Positions 8,031-16,260 of a stretch of DNA of 64,000 bases are shown here, piece by piece (positions within the stretch are counted from its first letter, which is position 1; each line of letters begins with the position of its first letter). The DNA comes from Candidatus Manganitrophaceae bacterium (lineage in GTDB: Bacteria; Nitrospirota; Nitrospiria; SBBL01; Manganitrophaceae). Both the position numbers and the translations under genes were made by a program. The stretch lies in the NCBI GenBank assembly GCA_016200325.1, contig JACQEZ010000019.1:186001-250000 (forward strand). The letters run 5' to 3'. Below the pieces are notes generated by a model. It did no database searches. It saw only the letters and a program-made list of their open reading frames with translations, and was not told the DNA's origin.

Positions 8031-9992
8031 TCAGCCCTCTTCCGACAACACCCACGGCTCCAGAATCTCCTCCGGAACCGACTCGATAAATCGGGACGGT
8101 TTCGAAAGAACGGCATGGCTGGCCCGATGGAAGATCCGGATCGGGTAAGAGAGATAGAGCTGTTCTTTCGCCCGGGTGATCGCAACATACATCAGCCGCC
8201 GCTCTTCGTCGAGCTCGGCCTCCTTGGTGAATGCATAGAGCGAGGGGAAATAGCCGTCGAGCGTCCAGATAATGAAGACGACCTGCCATTCCAGCCCTTT
8301 GGCCGAGTGGATCGTCGAGAGGACCAGCTTTTCTTTGTCGTGGTCGGCGGCGGCCACATCCAGGACCGACTCCTCCGGCTCCAACGCGAGATCGGAGAGG
8401 AAACGGGAGAGCTTTCGATACCGGTCGGCGATCAGGACCAGATGCTCGAGGTCTTTCATCCGCTTCGGATAGTCGTCATACTTGTTCTTCATCAACGGAA
8501 GGTAATAGGCCATCGCCCGCTCGATCTGGCCGGGGAGCGAATCGAGCCGCTCCGCTTCGGAGAGCATCTGCAGCAGCCCGCGGATGGCTTCGGCCTGCGG
8601 CTCCCGCGTGAATCCCTTCAACCCCTCCCGCCCCTCCTGCTGCACTTGGGAGATCAGCTTCTGGCTGGTGCGCGGCCCGATCCCCGGAATAAGGAGGAGC
8701 AGCCGATTCCAGCTGACCGCGTCGGAGGGGTTGGCGAGGATCCGGAGGTGGCTCATTAGATCTTTCACATGCGCCGTCTCGGTGAGTCTGAAGCCCCCCC
8801 GCTTCTCGAAGGGGAGGTTGCAGCGGGTCAGCTCGATTTCGAGATCAAACGAATGGAAGCTCGATCGAAAGAGGACGGCGATCTCGGAAAGCGGGATCCC
8901 CTCTTCCCGCAGCTCCAAGATCTTCTGCGCGACAAAGCGCGACTGCTCCGCCTCCTCCGCCGCCCGGACCAACGCCGGCTTGATCCCCCCCTCCTTCCGG
9001 GTGAAGAGGTGCTTCGGGTATTTCTGCGCCGACGCATCGATCACGGTGTTCGCCAGATCGAGAACCGCCTGGGTCGATCGGTAGTTCTCTTCCAGCTTAT
9101 AAACCTGCGTCCCGGGAAAATAGTCCGGAAACCGGAGGATATTTTGGAAGTCGGCCCCGCGAAACGAGTAGATGCTCTGGGCATCGTCTCCGACCGCCAT
9201 CACCCGCCGGTCGCGGCCGAGAAGCCGGACAATCTCCCCCTGGATCTTGTTCGTGTCTTGATACTCGTCGACCAAGAGATGCCGGTACTGCTCAGCCAGC
9301 GCTTCCCGAATCGATGGGTGCTCGGAGAGAAGGGCATACAGATCGACGAGGAGGTCATCATAGTCGACCAGATGCCGGTCGGTCTTATATTTTTGGTAGC
9401 GGATGAAGAGGGAGCGGATCAGTTCGGTCTGATCAAGAAAATGGCGGTACTCGTCCTCGATCACTTCATCGAGGGTCAGCAGCTTATTCTGCACCTTGCT
9501 GAAGAGGTCGGAGAGGGTCCCCTTTTTCGGAAAACGCTTCCCCTTCTCGGCCAGCCCCATCTCGCCGCGAAGGAGCTGGATCACATCCTCTGCGTCGGAC
9601 CGGTCGAGGATGGTAAACGAGGAAGAGAGGCCGAGCGCCTTGCCGTACCGCCGAAGGATGGCGGCGGCCACCGAATGAAACGTTCCCCCCGAGACCTGCT
9701 TGCAGCGCTCGTCTAGTAATGCCGCCGCCCGCTTGAGCATCTCCGAAGCGGCCCGCCGGGTAAAGGTGAGAAGAAGGATCGACTCCGGCTTCACCCCGCA
9801 ATGAACCAGCCAGGCGAGCCGATAAATCAGCGTCCGGGTCTTCCCGCTGCCGGCGCCGGCAATCACCAACGCCGGCCCGTCGGGCGCGGTGGCGACTTGA
9901 AACTGTTGTTCGTTTAAAGCGGACTGATACGCTTCTCGAAAGGCATCGAGCCTCGCTTGTTTCGACTCATTCTTGAGGATATATTTCTTCAC
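8031..9992 (-). CDS. UvrD/Rep-family superfamily 1A DNA helicase
   Basis: A 653-aa protein with the full SF1A set: Q motif LNEQQ, Walker A GAGSGKT (46-52), motif II DEYQDTN, motif III GDDAQSIYSFRGA, motif IV near LEENYRS, motif V TIHSAKGLEW, motif VI YVAITRAKEQ. It should unwind DNA 3'-5' in repair or recombination. I place the start at GTG 9992. A TTGATA-N17-TATAAT promoter ends 7 nt before it, so an upstream ATG at 10097 would lie outside the transcript. The message is then leaderless, and the GGAGGG right before GTG would not be fully transcribed. Confidence 0.93.
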   Translation of the reverse strand: MKKYILKNESKQARLDAFREAYQSALNEQQFQVATAPDGPALVIAGAGSGKTRTLIYRLAWLVHCGVKPESILLLTFTRRAASEMLKRAAALLDERCKQVSGGTFHSVAAAILRRYGKALGLSSSFTILDRSDAEDVIQLLRGEMGLAEKGKRFPKKGTLSDLFSKVQNKLLTLDEVIEDEYRHFLDQTELIRSLFIRYQKYKTDRHLVDYDDLLVDLYALLSEHPSIREALAEQYRHLLVDEYQDTNKIQGEIVRLLGRDRRVMAVGDDAQSIYSFRGADFQNILRFPDYFPGTQVYKLEENYRSTQAVLDLANTVIDASAQKYPKHLFTRKEGGIKPALVRAAEEAEQSRFVAQKILELREEGIPLSEIAVLFRSSFHSFDLEIELTRCNLPFEKRGGFRLTETAHVKDLMSHLRILANPSDAVSWNRLLLLIPGIGPRTSQKLISQVQQEGREGLKGFTREPQAEAIRGLLQMLSEAERLDSLPGQIERAMAYYLPLMKNKYDDYPKRMKDLEHLVLIADRYRKLSRFLSDLALEPEESVLDVAAADHDKEKLVLSTIHSAKGLEWQVVFIIWTLDGYFPSLYAFTKEAELDEERRLMYVAITRAKEQLYLSYPIRIFHRASHAVLSKPSRFIESVPEEILEPWVLSEEG

Positions 9993-9999
9993 CCCTCCG

Positions 10000-10028
10000 A
10001 TTATAAGAGGGTTTAGAAAGGATATCAA
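10000..10028 (-). promoter_or_regulatory. Strong sigma70 promoter of the uvrD-like gene
   Basis: On the minus strand TTGATA (10028-10023), a 17-bp spacer and a perfect TATAAT (10005-10000) are followed after 7 nt by GTG 9992. Predicted transcription start falls on or next to the start codon. Confidence 0.75.
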
Positions 10029-10265
10029 GATTTCGGTCGCCCCCCAAACGCAGTCGCTTACTCTTTTGCTTGGAATGGGGTTTCTCTCCCCATTCAATTG
10101 AATGATCTAGATAGAAAGGTCGATCCACTGACCCTGCTTGAAAGGGAACCGGCGTGCCCCCGCATTTATCTCCCTATGGAATACCAATATAAAGATTGAA
10201 ATTTTAGCCGGGTCTTGTTACTATTTTTACCGTAAATACCGATCCTTGACAGAGAGATGTCTATC

Positions 10266-10291
10266 AGAGCAGACTGGCAGAGTAGACTGGT
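10266..10291. repeat. 13-bp tandem repeat upstream of the NtrC-type regulator
   Basis: AGAGCAGACTGGC is followed directly by AGAGTAGACTGGT (11 of 13 identical), just downstream of a TTGACA at 10246 and 19 bp before the ATG. Possible regulator-binding direct repeat; no matching -10 hexamer is seen. The rest of 10098-10309 shows no gene. Confidence 0.35.
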
Positions 10292-10309
10292 TTAGGTGGT
10301 ATAGGCCTT

Positions 10310-11677
10310 ATGAAAATATTGATCATCGATGATGATCCTTCCAATTGCGAACTGCTGTCGATTCACTTTCAATATCAGAAATACACCGTCCAGACCGCGC
10401 TGACCGGCCGCGAAGGGCTCGAAAAGCTCAAGGCGTTTTCCCCTCAGATCATCTTTCTCGATAACCGGCTCCCCGACTTAAGCGGCCTCTCGGTCCTCAA
10501 AGAGATCCGGAAAATCGATGAGAATGCCTTCACGATCATCATGACCGCTTTCATCGACATGGATACGACGATCCAAGCGATGAAAGCCGGGGCGTTCGAA
10601 TATATCAACAAACCGATCAACATCGATGAGCTCGGCTCGGTGGTTGGAAAGATCAAGGGGATCATTACACTCCGGAGCCAGTCCCCGCGGCCGATGTTCA
10701 ATGAGTTCTCCGCCCCGAAGATCGGGATCATCATCGGCAAAACCGCGCAGATGCTGCAGATCTTCAAGACGATCGCCATTGCATCGGAGAGCAACGCGAC
10801 CGTGTTGATTGAAGGAGAGAGCGGCACCGGCAAGGAATTGATCGCCCGCGCCATCCACTACCATGGGAACTACAACACCCCCTTTCTCGGAATCAACTGC
10901 TCCGCATTGGTCGAAACGCTCCTCGAGAGCGAGCTCTTCGGCCATGAGAAGGGATCCTTTACCGGGGCGATCCAGAAAAAAGAGGGAAAGTTCGAAATGG
11001 CCGAGAACGGCACCCTGTTGCTCGACGAGATCGGGGATATGTCGATTCACCTTCAGGCCAAGCTCCTCCGTGTTTTGCAAGAACGGGAGTTTGAACGTGT
11101 TGGCGGGAAGGAGAAAATCAAAGCAAACGTCCGGGTCATCGCGGCGACCAATAAAAACTTAGAGGAATTGATTAAAGTCGGCAAATTCAGAAAAGATCTT
11201 TATTATCGCCTGAAAGTCATCAGCATCCGGGTCCCCCCCCTTCGCGATCGGATGCAGGACATCCCGCATCTGGTTCATTTTTTGATCAACAAAATCAGCT
11301 CCAACATGCACAAGCACATCACCGGCGTCTCCCCCAAGGTCATGGATGTCCTGATGGATTATCCTTGGCCCGGGAACATCCGGGAGCTGGAGAATGTGCT
11401 GACCCGGGCGGTCGTCTTAACGCGCGGCAATGTTATTCTGGAAGAGTCGCTCTCGCTCCTCCCGCTGACCCAGCCGCAATCGAACGGGGCCCGGAACATT
11501 ATCGCCCCTCTCTCGGAGATTGAAAGACAACACATTCAACACATCCTCAACCACACCCGCGGACACAAAGGGAAAGCCTGCCAAATTTTAGGGATCTCCA
11601 GACCGGCGCTCGACCGCAAAATCAAGAAGTACCAACTCTCCGATCCAATCAGTAGAACCTCTTCAGTAGAATTTTAA
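10310..11677 (+). CDS. NtrC-family sigma54-dependent response regulator
   Basis: The 455-aa protein has three domains in order. The receiver domain (1-120) has the acidic pocket DDD (7-9), phosphoacceptor D51 in IIFLDNRLPD and a conserved K near INKPI. The AAA+ sigma54-interaction domain (about 135-380) has GESGTGKE, GSFTGA (the GAFTGA loop with Ser replacing Ala), LLLDEIGDM and YPWPGNIRELENV. The C-terminal Fis-type helix-turn-helix contains GHKGKACQILGISRPALDRK. It activates sigma54-RNAP when phosphorylated. No histidine kinase lies nearby, so it is an orphan here. SD AGGTGG is 10 nt upstream. Confidence 0.95.
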   Translation: MKILIIDDDPSNCELLSIHFQYQKYTVQTALTGREGLEKLKAFSPQIIFLDNRLPDLSGLSVLKEIRKIDENAFTIIMTAFIDMDTTIQAMKAGAFEYINKPINIDELGSVVGKIKGIITLRSQSPRPMFNEFSAPKIGIIIGKTAQMLQIFKTIAIASESNATVLIEGESGTGKELIARAIHYHGNYNTPFLGINCSALVETLLESELFGHEKGSFTGAIQKKEGKFEMAENGTLLLDEIGDMSIHLQAKLLRVLQEREFERVGGKEKIKANVRVIAATNKNLEELIKVGKFRKDLYYRLKVISIRVPPLRDRMQDIPHLVHFLINKISSNMHKHITGVSPKVMDVLMDYPWPGNIRELENVLTRAVVLTRGNVILEESLSLLPLTQPQSNGARNIIAPLSEIERQHIQHILNHTRGHKGKACQILGISRPALDRKIKKYQLSDPISRTSSVEF

Positions 11678-11718
11678 ACGAAACGTTCTATTTTCTTTTT
11701 TGATTGAACGAATCGTTT
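11676..11718. terminator. Interrupted inverted repeat after the NtrC-type gene
   Basis: AAACGA-aa-CGTTC pairs with GAACG-aa-TCGTTT across a T-rich loop. It overlaps the stop codon of the response regulator and lies ~90-130 bp before a sigma54-like promoter. It could end the upstream transcript or serve as an activator-binding site. Confidence 0.35.
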
Positions 11719-11730
11719 TAATTCACTCCC

Positions 11731-11750
11731 CTGTCCACAGTTTGTCCACA
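11731..11750. promoter_or_regulatory. Pair of DnaA-box-like 9-mers
   Basis: CTGTCCACA (11731-11739) and TTGTCCACA (11742-11750) repeat with an 11-bp period. The second differs from the DnaA box TTATNCACA at one position. No origin genes are near, so a regulatory role or chance are both possible. Confidence 0.25.
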
Positions 11751-11802
11751 GAAAAATCCACTTTTATCGGCCTTTTTTACGCAAAAACTCTGTTGTGACC
11801 TC

Positions 11803-11818
11803 CGGCACTGATCTTGCT
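11803..11818 (+). promoter_or_regulatory. Sigma54-like promoter before the CRP/FNR-type gene
   Basis: CGGCACTGATCTTGCT fits the GG-N10-GC pattern of sigma54 promoters (TGGCAC-N5-TTGCW), with GG at 11804-11805 and GC at 11816-11817. The predicted start near 11829 is ~160 nt before the regulator ORF at 11991. A sigma54 activator gene ends 130 bp upstream. Confidence 0.6.
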
Positions 11819-11990
11819 CCTTACCGTGATCAAGGTTTCGGGGTCATCAGCAATGATCAGATTCATAAATTAAATTCAGAAGATTTAACGCATTCGTCAG
11901 CACGATTACCATGGGGTTTTCGTGAATCAGAAGTTGCAGGAATACGCAAACTTTTGCGCGCCAATGAAGGAATTTGCATTGCAGGGGATT

Positions 11991-12749
11991 ATGGAGAAGA
12001 TAGATTTTGTCCGGTTTATCCAAAGTTGTGATCCATATTCGGTACTCTCCGCTCATGAGTTGGAGATGATTCATTCCAAAGTCCGGGTGCTGATCTTTGA
12101 AAAGGGGAAATCGATCTACCTCCCCGGACATCCGAGTGATCAGATCTACATCGTCCATTCCGGGTCGGTTCGAACCGCCACGTTGATGGAGAGCGGAAAA
12201 GAATTTACCTCCTCCCTTTATCATGCCGGAGAGACATTCGGCGAGTTGAGCTTGGCGGGGGAGATGGCCCGTGGTGAAATGGCCGTCTCCTACGAGAAAT
12301 CGGTTTTGGTCGCCCTTCGAACAGACTTTCTGTTCGACTTCCTCAAGCAGAATCCGCTCTTTACATTGGGCCTGATCCGGCTCATCGGCTCCAGAAGATG
12401 TGAATCGGAAAACCGCCTTCTCCAATTCTTCTACTCGCCGGTCCACTCCCGTCTTGCCAAAGTCTTGATCCACTGCGCGACCAAACAGTTAAAGTCCCCC
12501 CCTCTTATGCCCATTCAGCTTCGACTGACCCACGAGATCCTCGCAAGCCTTGCCGGAACCACCCGCGAGACGACCACGATGATCCTGAATCGTTTTCAGC
12601 GGTTGGGCGTCATCCAGAAGAGCAAGGGAAACATTTTTATCAAGGATCTCCAGTCATTGAAAGCGATCAGCTTGAATCAAGATTTAAATCAACAGAATCA
12701 ACAGGCAAAGGAACCACAAAAGACGCTTACCTTAACGCATGCTGCGTAA
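11991..12749 (+). CDS. CRP/FNR-family transcriptional regulator
   Basis: About 252 aa. The N-terminal cyclic-nucleotide-binding-like domain runs from KVRVLIFEKGKSIYLPGHP through VHSGSVRTA to the HAGETFGELSLAGE phosphate-cassette-like region. A long helix leads to a winged HTH with LTHEILASLAGTTRETTTMI as the recognition unit. The N-terminal cysteine cluster of FNR is absent, so oxygen sensing by Fe-S is unlikely; the effector is unknown. The ATG at 11991 has AGGGG just upstream. A GTG at 11922 and ATG at 11964 are in frame but have no SD. Transcribed probably from the sigma54-like site at 11803. Confidence 0.88.
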   Translation: MEKIDFVRFIQSCDPYSVLSAHELEMIHSKVRVLIFEKGKSIYLPGHPSDQIYIVHSGSVRTATLMESGKEFTSSLYHAGETFGELSLAGEMARGEMAVSYEKSVLVALRTDFLFDFLKQNPLFTLGLIRLIGSRRCESENRLLQFFYSPVHSRLAKVLIHCATKQLKSPPLMPIQLRLTHEILASLAGTTRETTTMILNRFQRLGVIQKSKGNIFIKDLQSLKAISLNQDLNQQNQQAKEPQKTLTLTHAA

Positions 12750-12836
12750 GGGTCGCGCCTCTTCATCGTAACAACCTGAAGTGGAAATAGGTCGACGTCT
12801 GAACATTATCAAAAGCAAAAGAAGGAGGAGTATTTG

Positions 12837-13823
12837 ATGCACGAAGGAAAACCGGAATCAGGACAGCTCTGGGGGATCGTTTTGGCCGCGGGAGAGGGAA
12901 CGCGGATGAACCAATTTATTCGTTCTTCCTATGGGGTTTGTTCTCCAAAACAGTATATCGCTTTTACAGGCAAGCGCTCCATGCTCCAGCATACCCTCGA
13001 CCGGGTCTCCCTGTTGATCCCGCCGGAGCGAACCCGGATCGTGGTTAATCCAAGCCACATTAAAGAGATCCGATCGCAGCTTTCCAGCTTGCCTGAAAAG
13101 ACCCTGGTCTTTCAGCCTTACAACCGAGAGACCGCCCCCGGCGCCCTGCTGCCGCTTCTTTATATCTATAAGCGTGATCCAGACGCCCGCGTCGTCTTCT
13201 TTCCCTCCGACCACTTTATTCAAGAGGAAGCGCGCTTCATGCGCTTCATCTCCGCGGCGGATGAAGTGGTCCGGCACCGTCCCGAGCAGATTGTTCTTCT
13301 GGGAATCCAACCCGAAGGGCCCGAAGTGGAGTATGGTTGGATCGCCCCTGCCGCCCCCCTGGACGGCCCCTACCCGATGGAGGTCAAGCGGGTGGCGCAA
13401 TTTTTAGAGAAGCCGAGCCGAGAGGCCGCCCTGAAATTTTATGAGAGCGGATACCTTTGGAATACCTTTGTCTCGGTGATGCGAGCCGACACCCTGATCG
13501 GACTGTTCAAACAGCATCTGCCGGGAATCTGGAGACGATTTGAGAGAATTCTCTCCGCCATCGGCACCGTACACGAGCTCTCTACCATTGAACGGGAGTA
13601 CCGCACGATGGAGCCGGCGACCCTCTCTCGCGGGATCTTCGAGCGCTGCACCGGTCTGATCTCCGTCATCGAGGTCAAAGAGGTCTTTTGGAGCGATTGG
13701 GGAAGCAGCCACCGCGTTTTAGAAACCCTCCAACGGATCGGGAAAGCCCCCCTTTCAGCCGTCGCGGAAATCGGCATGCGGCAGGCGACCCCCTATGCGG
13801 TCGCCCAAAGCAAGGCGCTTTAA
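12837..13823 (+). CDS. Mannose-1-phosphate guanylyltransferase-like nucleotidyltransferase
   Basis: The 328-aa protein has the NTP-transferase N-terminal signature WGIVLAAGEGTRM, the lysine of the SPKQY motif, VVFFPSDHFI (active-site Asp region) and FLEKPSREAA, which resembles the FxEKP motif. This is the GDP-mannose/sugar-nucleotide pyrophosphorylase family, making GDP-mannose from mannose-1-phosphate and GTP. The C-terminal isomerase domain of bifunctional ManC is missing. ATG 12837 has GGAGGAG 6 nt upstream; the TTG immediately before it is not needed. Set among regulators rather than polysaccharide genes. Substrate moderately sure. Confidence 0.85.
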   Translation: MHEGKPESGQLWGIVLAAGEGTRMNQFIRSSYGVCSPKQYIAFTGKRSMLQHTLDRVSLLIPPERTRIVVNPSHIKEIRSQLSSLPEKTLVFQPYNRETAPGALLPLLYIYKRDPDARVVFFPSDHFIQEEARFMRFISAADEVVRHRPEQIVLLGIQPEGPEVEYGWIAPAAPLDGPYPMEVKRVAQFLEKPSREAALKFYESGYLWNTFVSVMRADTLIGLFKQHLPGIWRRFERILSAIGTVHELSTIEREYRTMEPATLSRGIFERCTGLISVIEVKEVFWSDWGSSHRVLETLQRIGKAPLSAVAEIGMRQATPYAVAQSKAL

Positions 13824-13952
13824 TCCCGGAGAACGGACGGTCTTTATTCTCGTGGACGATCCGGCAGGGTTCTTTGTTTCAGGAAACATCCGATCGGTTC
13901 CGATCATTAGGAAATGTGACAGGCCCGATGGGGGCAGAGCGGGGTAAACGCA

Positions 13953-14321
13953 ATGACGATGACGAAGAAGAAGATCATGATTATCAGCCAGGAAAATTAT
14001 ATCGGAGAGCTCCTCCGAACCGAATTGGCCGAAGAGGGTTATCAAGTCACCCTGGTCGATACCGGAGAGAAGGCCTTCTGGAAGTATCGGCAAGATTTTC
14101 CGGATCTGGTCCTGATCGATACGGTTTTATCCGCGATCGACAGCAATGATGTCTTGCGCTGCTTCCGCGAAGGAAATGCCTCCCCCCCGATCGTGGTCTG
14201 GTCGGCCTATGACCAGAGCAACGACGACAACCTCTGGTGGGATTCGGATGCCTACGTTATGAAGACACCGAGTTTTTTTAAAATCAAGAAAAAGATAAAA
14301 GAGCTCTGCCCATGCGCCTGA
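13953..14321 (+). CDS. Single-domain response-regulator receiver protein
   Basis: The 122-aa protein is a receiver fold without an output domain. The usual acidic pair after KIMIIS is replaced by QEN, while D in LVLIDTVLSAID keeps the phosphoacceptor position. VVWSA and VMKTPS match the T/S and K positions of the family. With the acidic pocket reduced, metal binding and phosphorylation may be weak, suggesting an adaptor-type or phosphorylation-independent receiver. It sits downstream of the nucleotidyltransferase and before two zinc-ribbon miniproteins in the same direction. Confidence 0.8.
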   Translation: MTMTKKKIMIISQENYIGELLRTELAEEGYQVTLVDTGEKAFWKYRQDFPDLVLIDTVLSAIDSNDVLRCFREGNASPPIVVWSAYDQSNDDNLWWDSDAYVMKTPSFFKIKKKIKELCPCA

Positions 14322-14367
14322 TCCGGACGGACCCTCCGGATCGTATTCGAGGAAAAAGGAGAAACCG

Positions 14368-14568
14368 ATGAACATTAAACAAGCCAAGATTTGTCTGGAT
14401 TGCGATGAAATCTACGATCGGGAAACCGCGTTCTGCCCGATCTGCAGCGGAAGGATCGGCTGGCTTTTAAGGGATTGGATCGGGACCCTCGGGCGAGAAC
14501 ATCCCGAGGCGGCGCTCTCCTACATGGAATCTACCGAGGATCGCTACCTCAAAGAATACGTTTCTTGA
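14368..14568 (+). CDS. Small zinc-ribbon-like protein
   Basis: A 66-aa protein with CLDC near residues 9-12 and CPIC near 23-26, a four-cysteine treble-clef/zinc-ribbon pair. The rest is helical (LGREHPEAALSYMESTEDRY). AAGGAG lies 8 nt before the ATG. No known function; likely a regulatory or protein-interaction miniprotein grouped with the receiver protein just upstream. Confidence 0.75.
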   Translation: MNIKQAKICLDCDEIYDRETAFCPICSGRIGWLLRDWIGTLGREHPEAALSYMESTEDRYLKEYVS

Positions 14569-14593
14569 CGCGGCCGAGGTTCAACGCGTCTTT
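14567..14593 (+). terminator. Weak terminator-like hairpin
   Basis: GACGCG and CGCGTC pair across a 12-nt loop directly after the stop of the 66-aa gene and are followed by TTTAAA. Stem is short. Confidence 0.3.
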
Positions 14594-14687
14594 AAACAGG
14601 CTTCAAGATGATACAAAATTATAAATGGCCGGAGGATCGGAAGAACGCACCGGTCGCTGGATCGTATTGATCGTAACGGAGGGGGAT

Positions 14688-14819
14688 ATGACTTGCAGAA
14701 AATGTGGGGGATTGATGTATAAAGAGGTTATCTACACGCAACAGGGGTCGCTCCTTGTTTTTCGCTGCATTCACTGCGGCGAGATCATCGATCCGCTGAT
14801 CGTGACCAATAGACGGTAG
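14688..14819 (+). CDS. 43-aa zinc-ribbon miniprotein
   Basis: MTCRKCGGLMYKEV then RCIHCGEIID gives a clean CxxC-x20-CxxC zinc ribbon, in a protein little bigger than the ribbon itself. GGAGGGGG immediately upstream of the ATG supports translation. It is followed 8 bp later by a strong terminator, so it ends this transcription unit. Function unknown. Confidence 0.75.
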   Translation: MTCRKCGGLMYKEVIYTQQGSLLVFRCIHCGEIIDPLIVTNRR

Positions 14820-14826
14820 AAGCCCC

Positions 14827-14858
14827 GGCCGGGCCGCTCAAAACCGCCCGGCCTTTTT
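14827..14858 (+). terminator. Intrinsic terminator
   Basis: GGCCGGGC pairs with GCCCGGCC across an 11-nt loop, followed by TTTTT, 8 bp after the 43-aa gene. Confidence 0.85.
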
Positions 14859-15231
14859 CAGACCGACGATTCATGGAACACCTCCCTTCCGCAGTCACAC
14901 CCGGACCGGAGAGGATCAAACCGGTTTTGTGAAAGGGAATTCGTTTCTGCGCCTCGTTCTCAGGAGGGACCTCTCCTCCATCTATATTTTTTATCGTGAA
15001 CGAGATGGCACCGCAACCCCAACGAAGCCTCAAGCACGGCGGCTTCCACTAACGGGAGGGTGGAGGGTCCGCTCTCATCAAAGCGCTCCGACCCACGGAT
15101 CTCGCGACGCCGGCCGAAACGCCGGCGTCGCCTTTCCCTCCTGGCCGAACCGGCCTTTCCGCAATCGCCCCCCAAGATCTTCATATTCGATTTATGTTAG
15201 AATAATCTATTACAAAATAAGGGGCGTCTCC
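14859..15231. other. Gene-free stretch before the E1 alpha gene, with stable hairpins
   Basis: No convincing ORF is present. The E1 alpha frame stays open leftwards, but that part has no SD and odd composition. Two terminator-like hairpins occur: GCGACGCCGGC/GCCGGCGTCGC (15104-15131, perfect 11 bp, then CTTTCCC) and GGCCG-aac-CGGCC (15143-15155, then TTT). They would stop a plus-strand transcript, although the only known upstream genes already end at 14858, so an unannotated small RNA or leader may lie here. Confidence 0.45.
15104..15135 (+). terminator. Strong 11-bp GC-rich hairpin with short T-rich tail
   Basis: A perfect stem with a 6-nt CGAAAC loop, followed by CTTTCCC, 100 bp before the E1 alpha start. 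It may be an attenuator in the E1 alpha leader or the terminator of an unseen upstream RNA. Confidence 0.5.
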
Positions 15232-15239
15232 ATGGAGAC
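15226..15239. promoter_or_regulatory. Perfect 14-bp palindrome over the E1 alpha start codon
   Basis: GTCTCCATGGAGAC is fully self-complementary, and its central ATG is the E1 alpha start at 15232. It could be an operator or chance. Confidence 0.3.
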
Positions 15240-16194
15240 CAAAGAGGACCGGGAGCTCTACTTTTACCTAAAATTGACGCGCGAGTTCGAAGACCGTGTC
15301 TCCAAACTCCACCGGCAGGGAAAGATCTTGGGAGGGGTTTACTCCGGGATGGGGCAGGAGGCGATCGTGGTCGGCGTCTGCTATGGGTTGCGCCGCGAAG
15401 ATTTTATCTCCCCGATCCATCGAGACATGGGAGCCTTTCTCGTAAAGGGGGTCGACCCCAAGCGGCTGATGGCGCAGCTCTTCGGGAAGAAAACCGGTCT
15501 CTCAAAGGGGAAAGACTCCTTCCTCCATGCGGGCGATTTGGAGCGGGGTGTTTTCGGATCGACCAGCATGCTCGCCTCTTCCCTTCCGGTCGCCACCGGC
15601 GCCGCGCTGAAATTCAGAATCAAAAAAGAGCCGTATGTCGCGGTCGCCTTTTTCGGAGAGGGGGCGAGCAGCCGGGGCGACTTTCACGAAGCGCTCAATT
15701 TCGCCGGGGTTCACAAGCTTCCGGTGATCTATGTCTGCGAGAACAATTTCTACGCCTACTCCACCCCGCAGAACCTTCAGATGGCGGTGGAAGACATCGC
15801 GATCCGCGCCGAGGGATACGGCTTTAAAGGGGCGGTCTGCAGCGGCAACGACCTTCATGCCGTCATGAAAACCGCGCATGCGGCGATCGACCGGGCCCGC
15901 CGGGGGGAGGGGCCGACCCTCATCGAGTGCAAGACCTATCGCTACCACGGCCACAGCGAGCACGACCAATCGTGGTACCGGCCGAAAGACGAATTGATCG
16001 AGTGGGAGAGCCGCGATCCGATCCAGCGGTTCGAAATCTATCTTGAGAAAAGAGGAAACAACGTCGATCAAATTAAGGACGAAACTGAAAAGCGGGTCAA
16101 GGAGACGGTCGACGAGGCGGTCCGCTTCGCCGAAGAAAGTCCCTGGCCCGATGGAAAAGAAGCGTTGGAAGACCTCTACGCGAATCCATTCTAA
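15232..16194 (+). CDS. 2-oxoacid (pyruvate-type) dehydrogenase E1 component, alpha subunit
   Basis: The 320-aa protein is the thiamine-diphosphate-binding subunit. The TPP motif is seen as FFGEGASSRGDFHEALNFA ending in ENN, with CENNFYAYSTP downstream. The phosphorylation-loop-like region YRYHGHSEHDQSWYR is also conserved. The length equals that of bacterial alpha2beta2-type E1 alpha subunits (PDH/acetoin/branched-chain). Start 15232 has AAGGGG 7-8 nt upstream. It is the first gene of an E1alpha-E1beta-E2 operon. TPP-dependent decarboxylation of a 2-oxoacid is sure; pyruvate as substrate is likely, not proven. Confidence 0.92.
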   Translation: METKEDRELYFYLKLTREFEDRVSKLHRQGKILGGVYSGMGQEAIVVGVCYGLRREDFISPIHRDMGAFLVKGVDPKRLMAQLFGKKTGLSKGKDSFLHAGDLERGVFGSTSMLASSLPVATGAALKFRIKKEPYVAVAFFGEGASSRGDFHEALNFAGVHKLPVIYVCENNFYAYSTPQNLQMAVEDIAIRAEGYGFKGAVCSGNDLHAVMKTAHAAIDRARRGEGPTLIECKTYRYHGHSEHDQSWYRPKDELIEWESRDPIQRFEIYLEKRGNNVDQIKDETEKRVKETVDEAVRFAEESPWPDGKEALEDLYANPF

Positions 16195-16260
16195 CTCCCG
16201 ATGAGACGCCCGCTCGCTTCGCGCGCGCCTCGTCTGTCTTAACCTTGAGAGCCTAGAGCG

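Noticed and set aside
14929-15231. Upstream extension of the E1 alpha frame (101 extra codons)
   Set aside because: No SD, passes through two strong hairpins, and the protein would not match E1 alpha N-termini; ATG 15232 fits.
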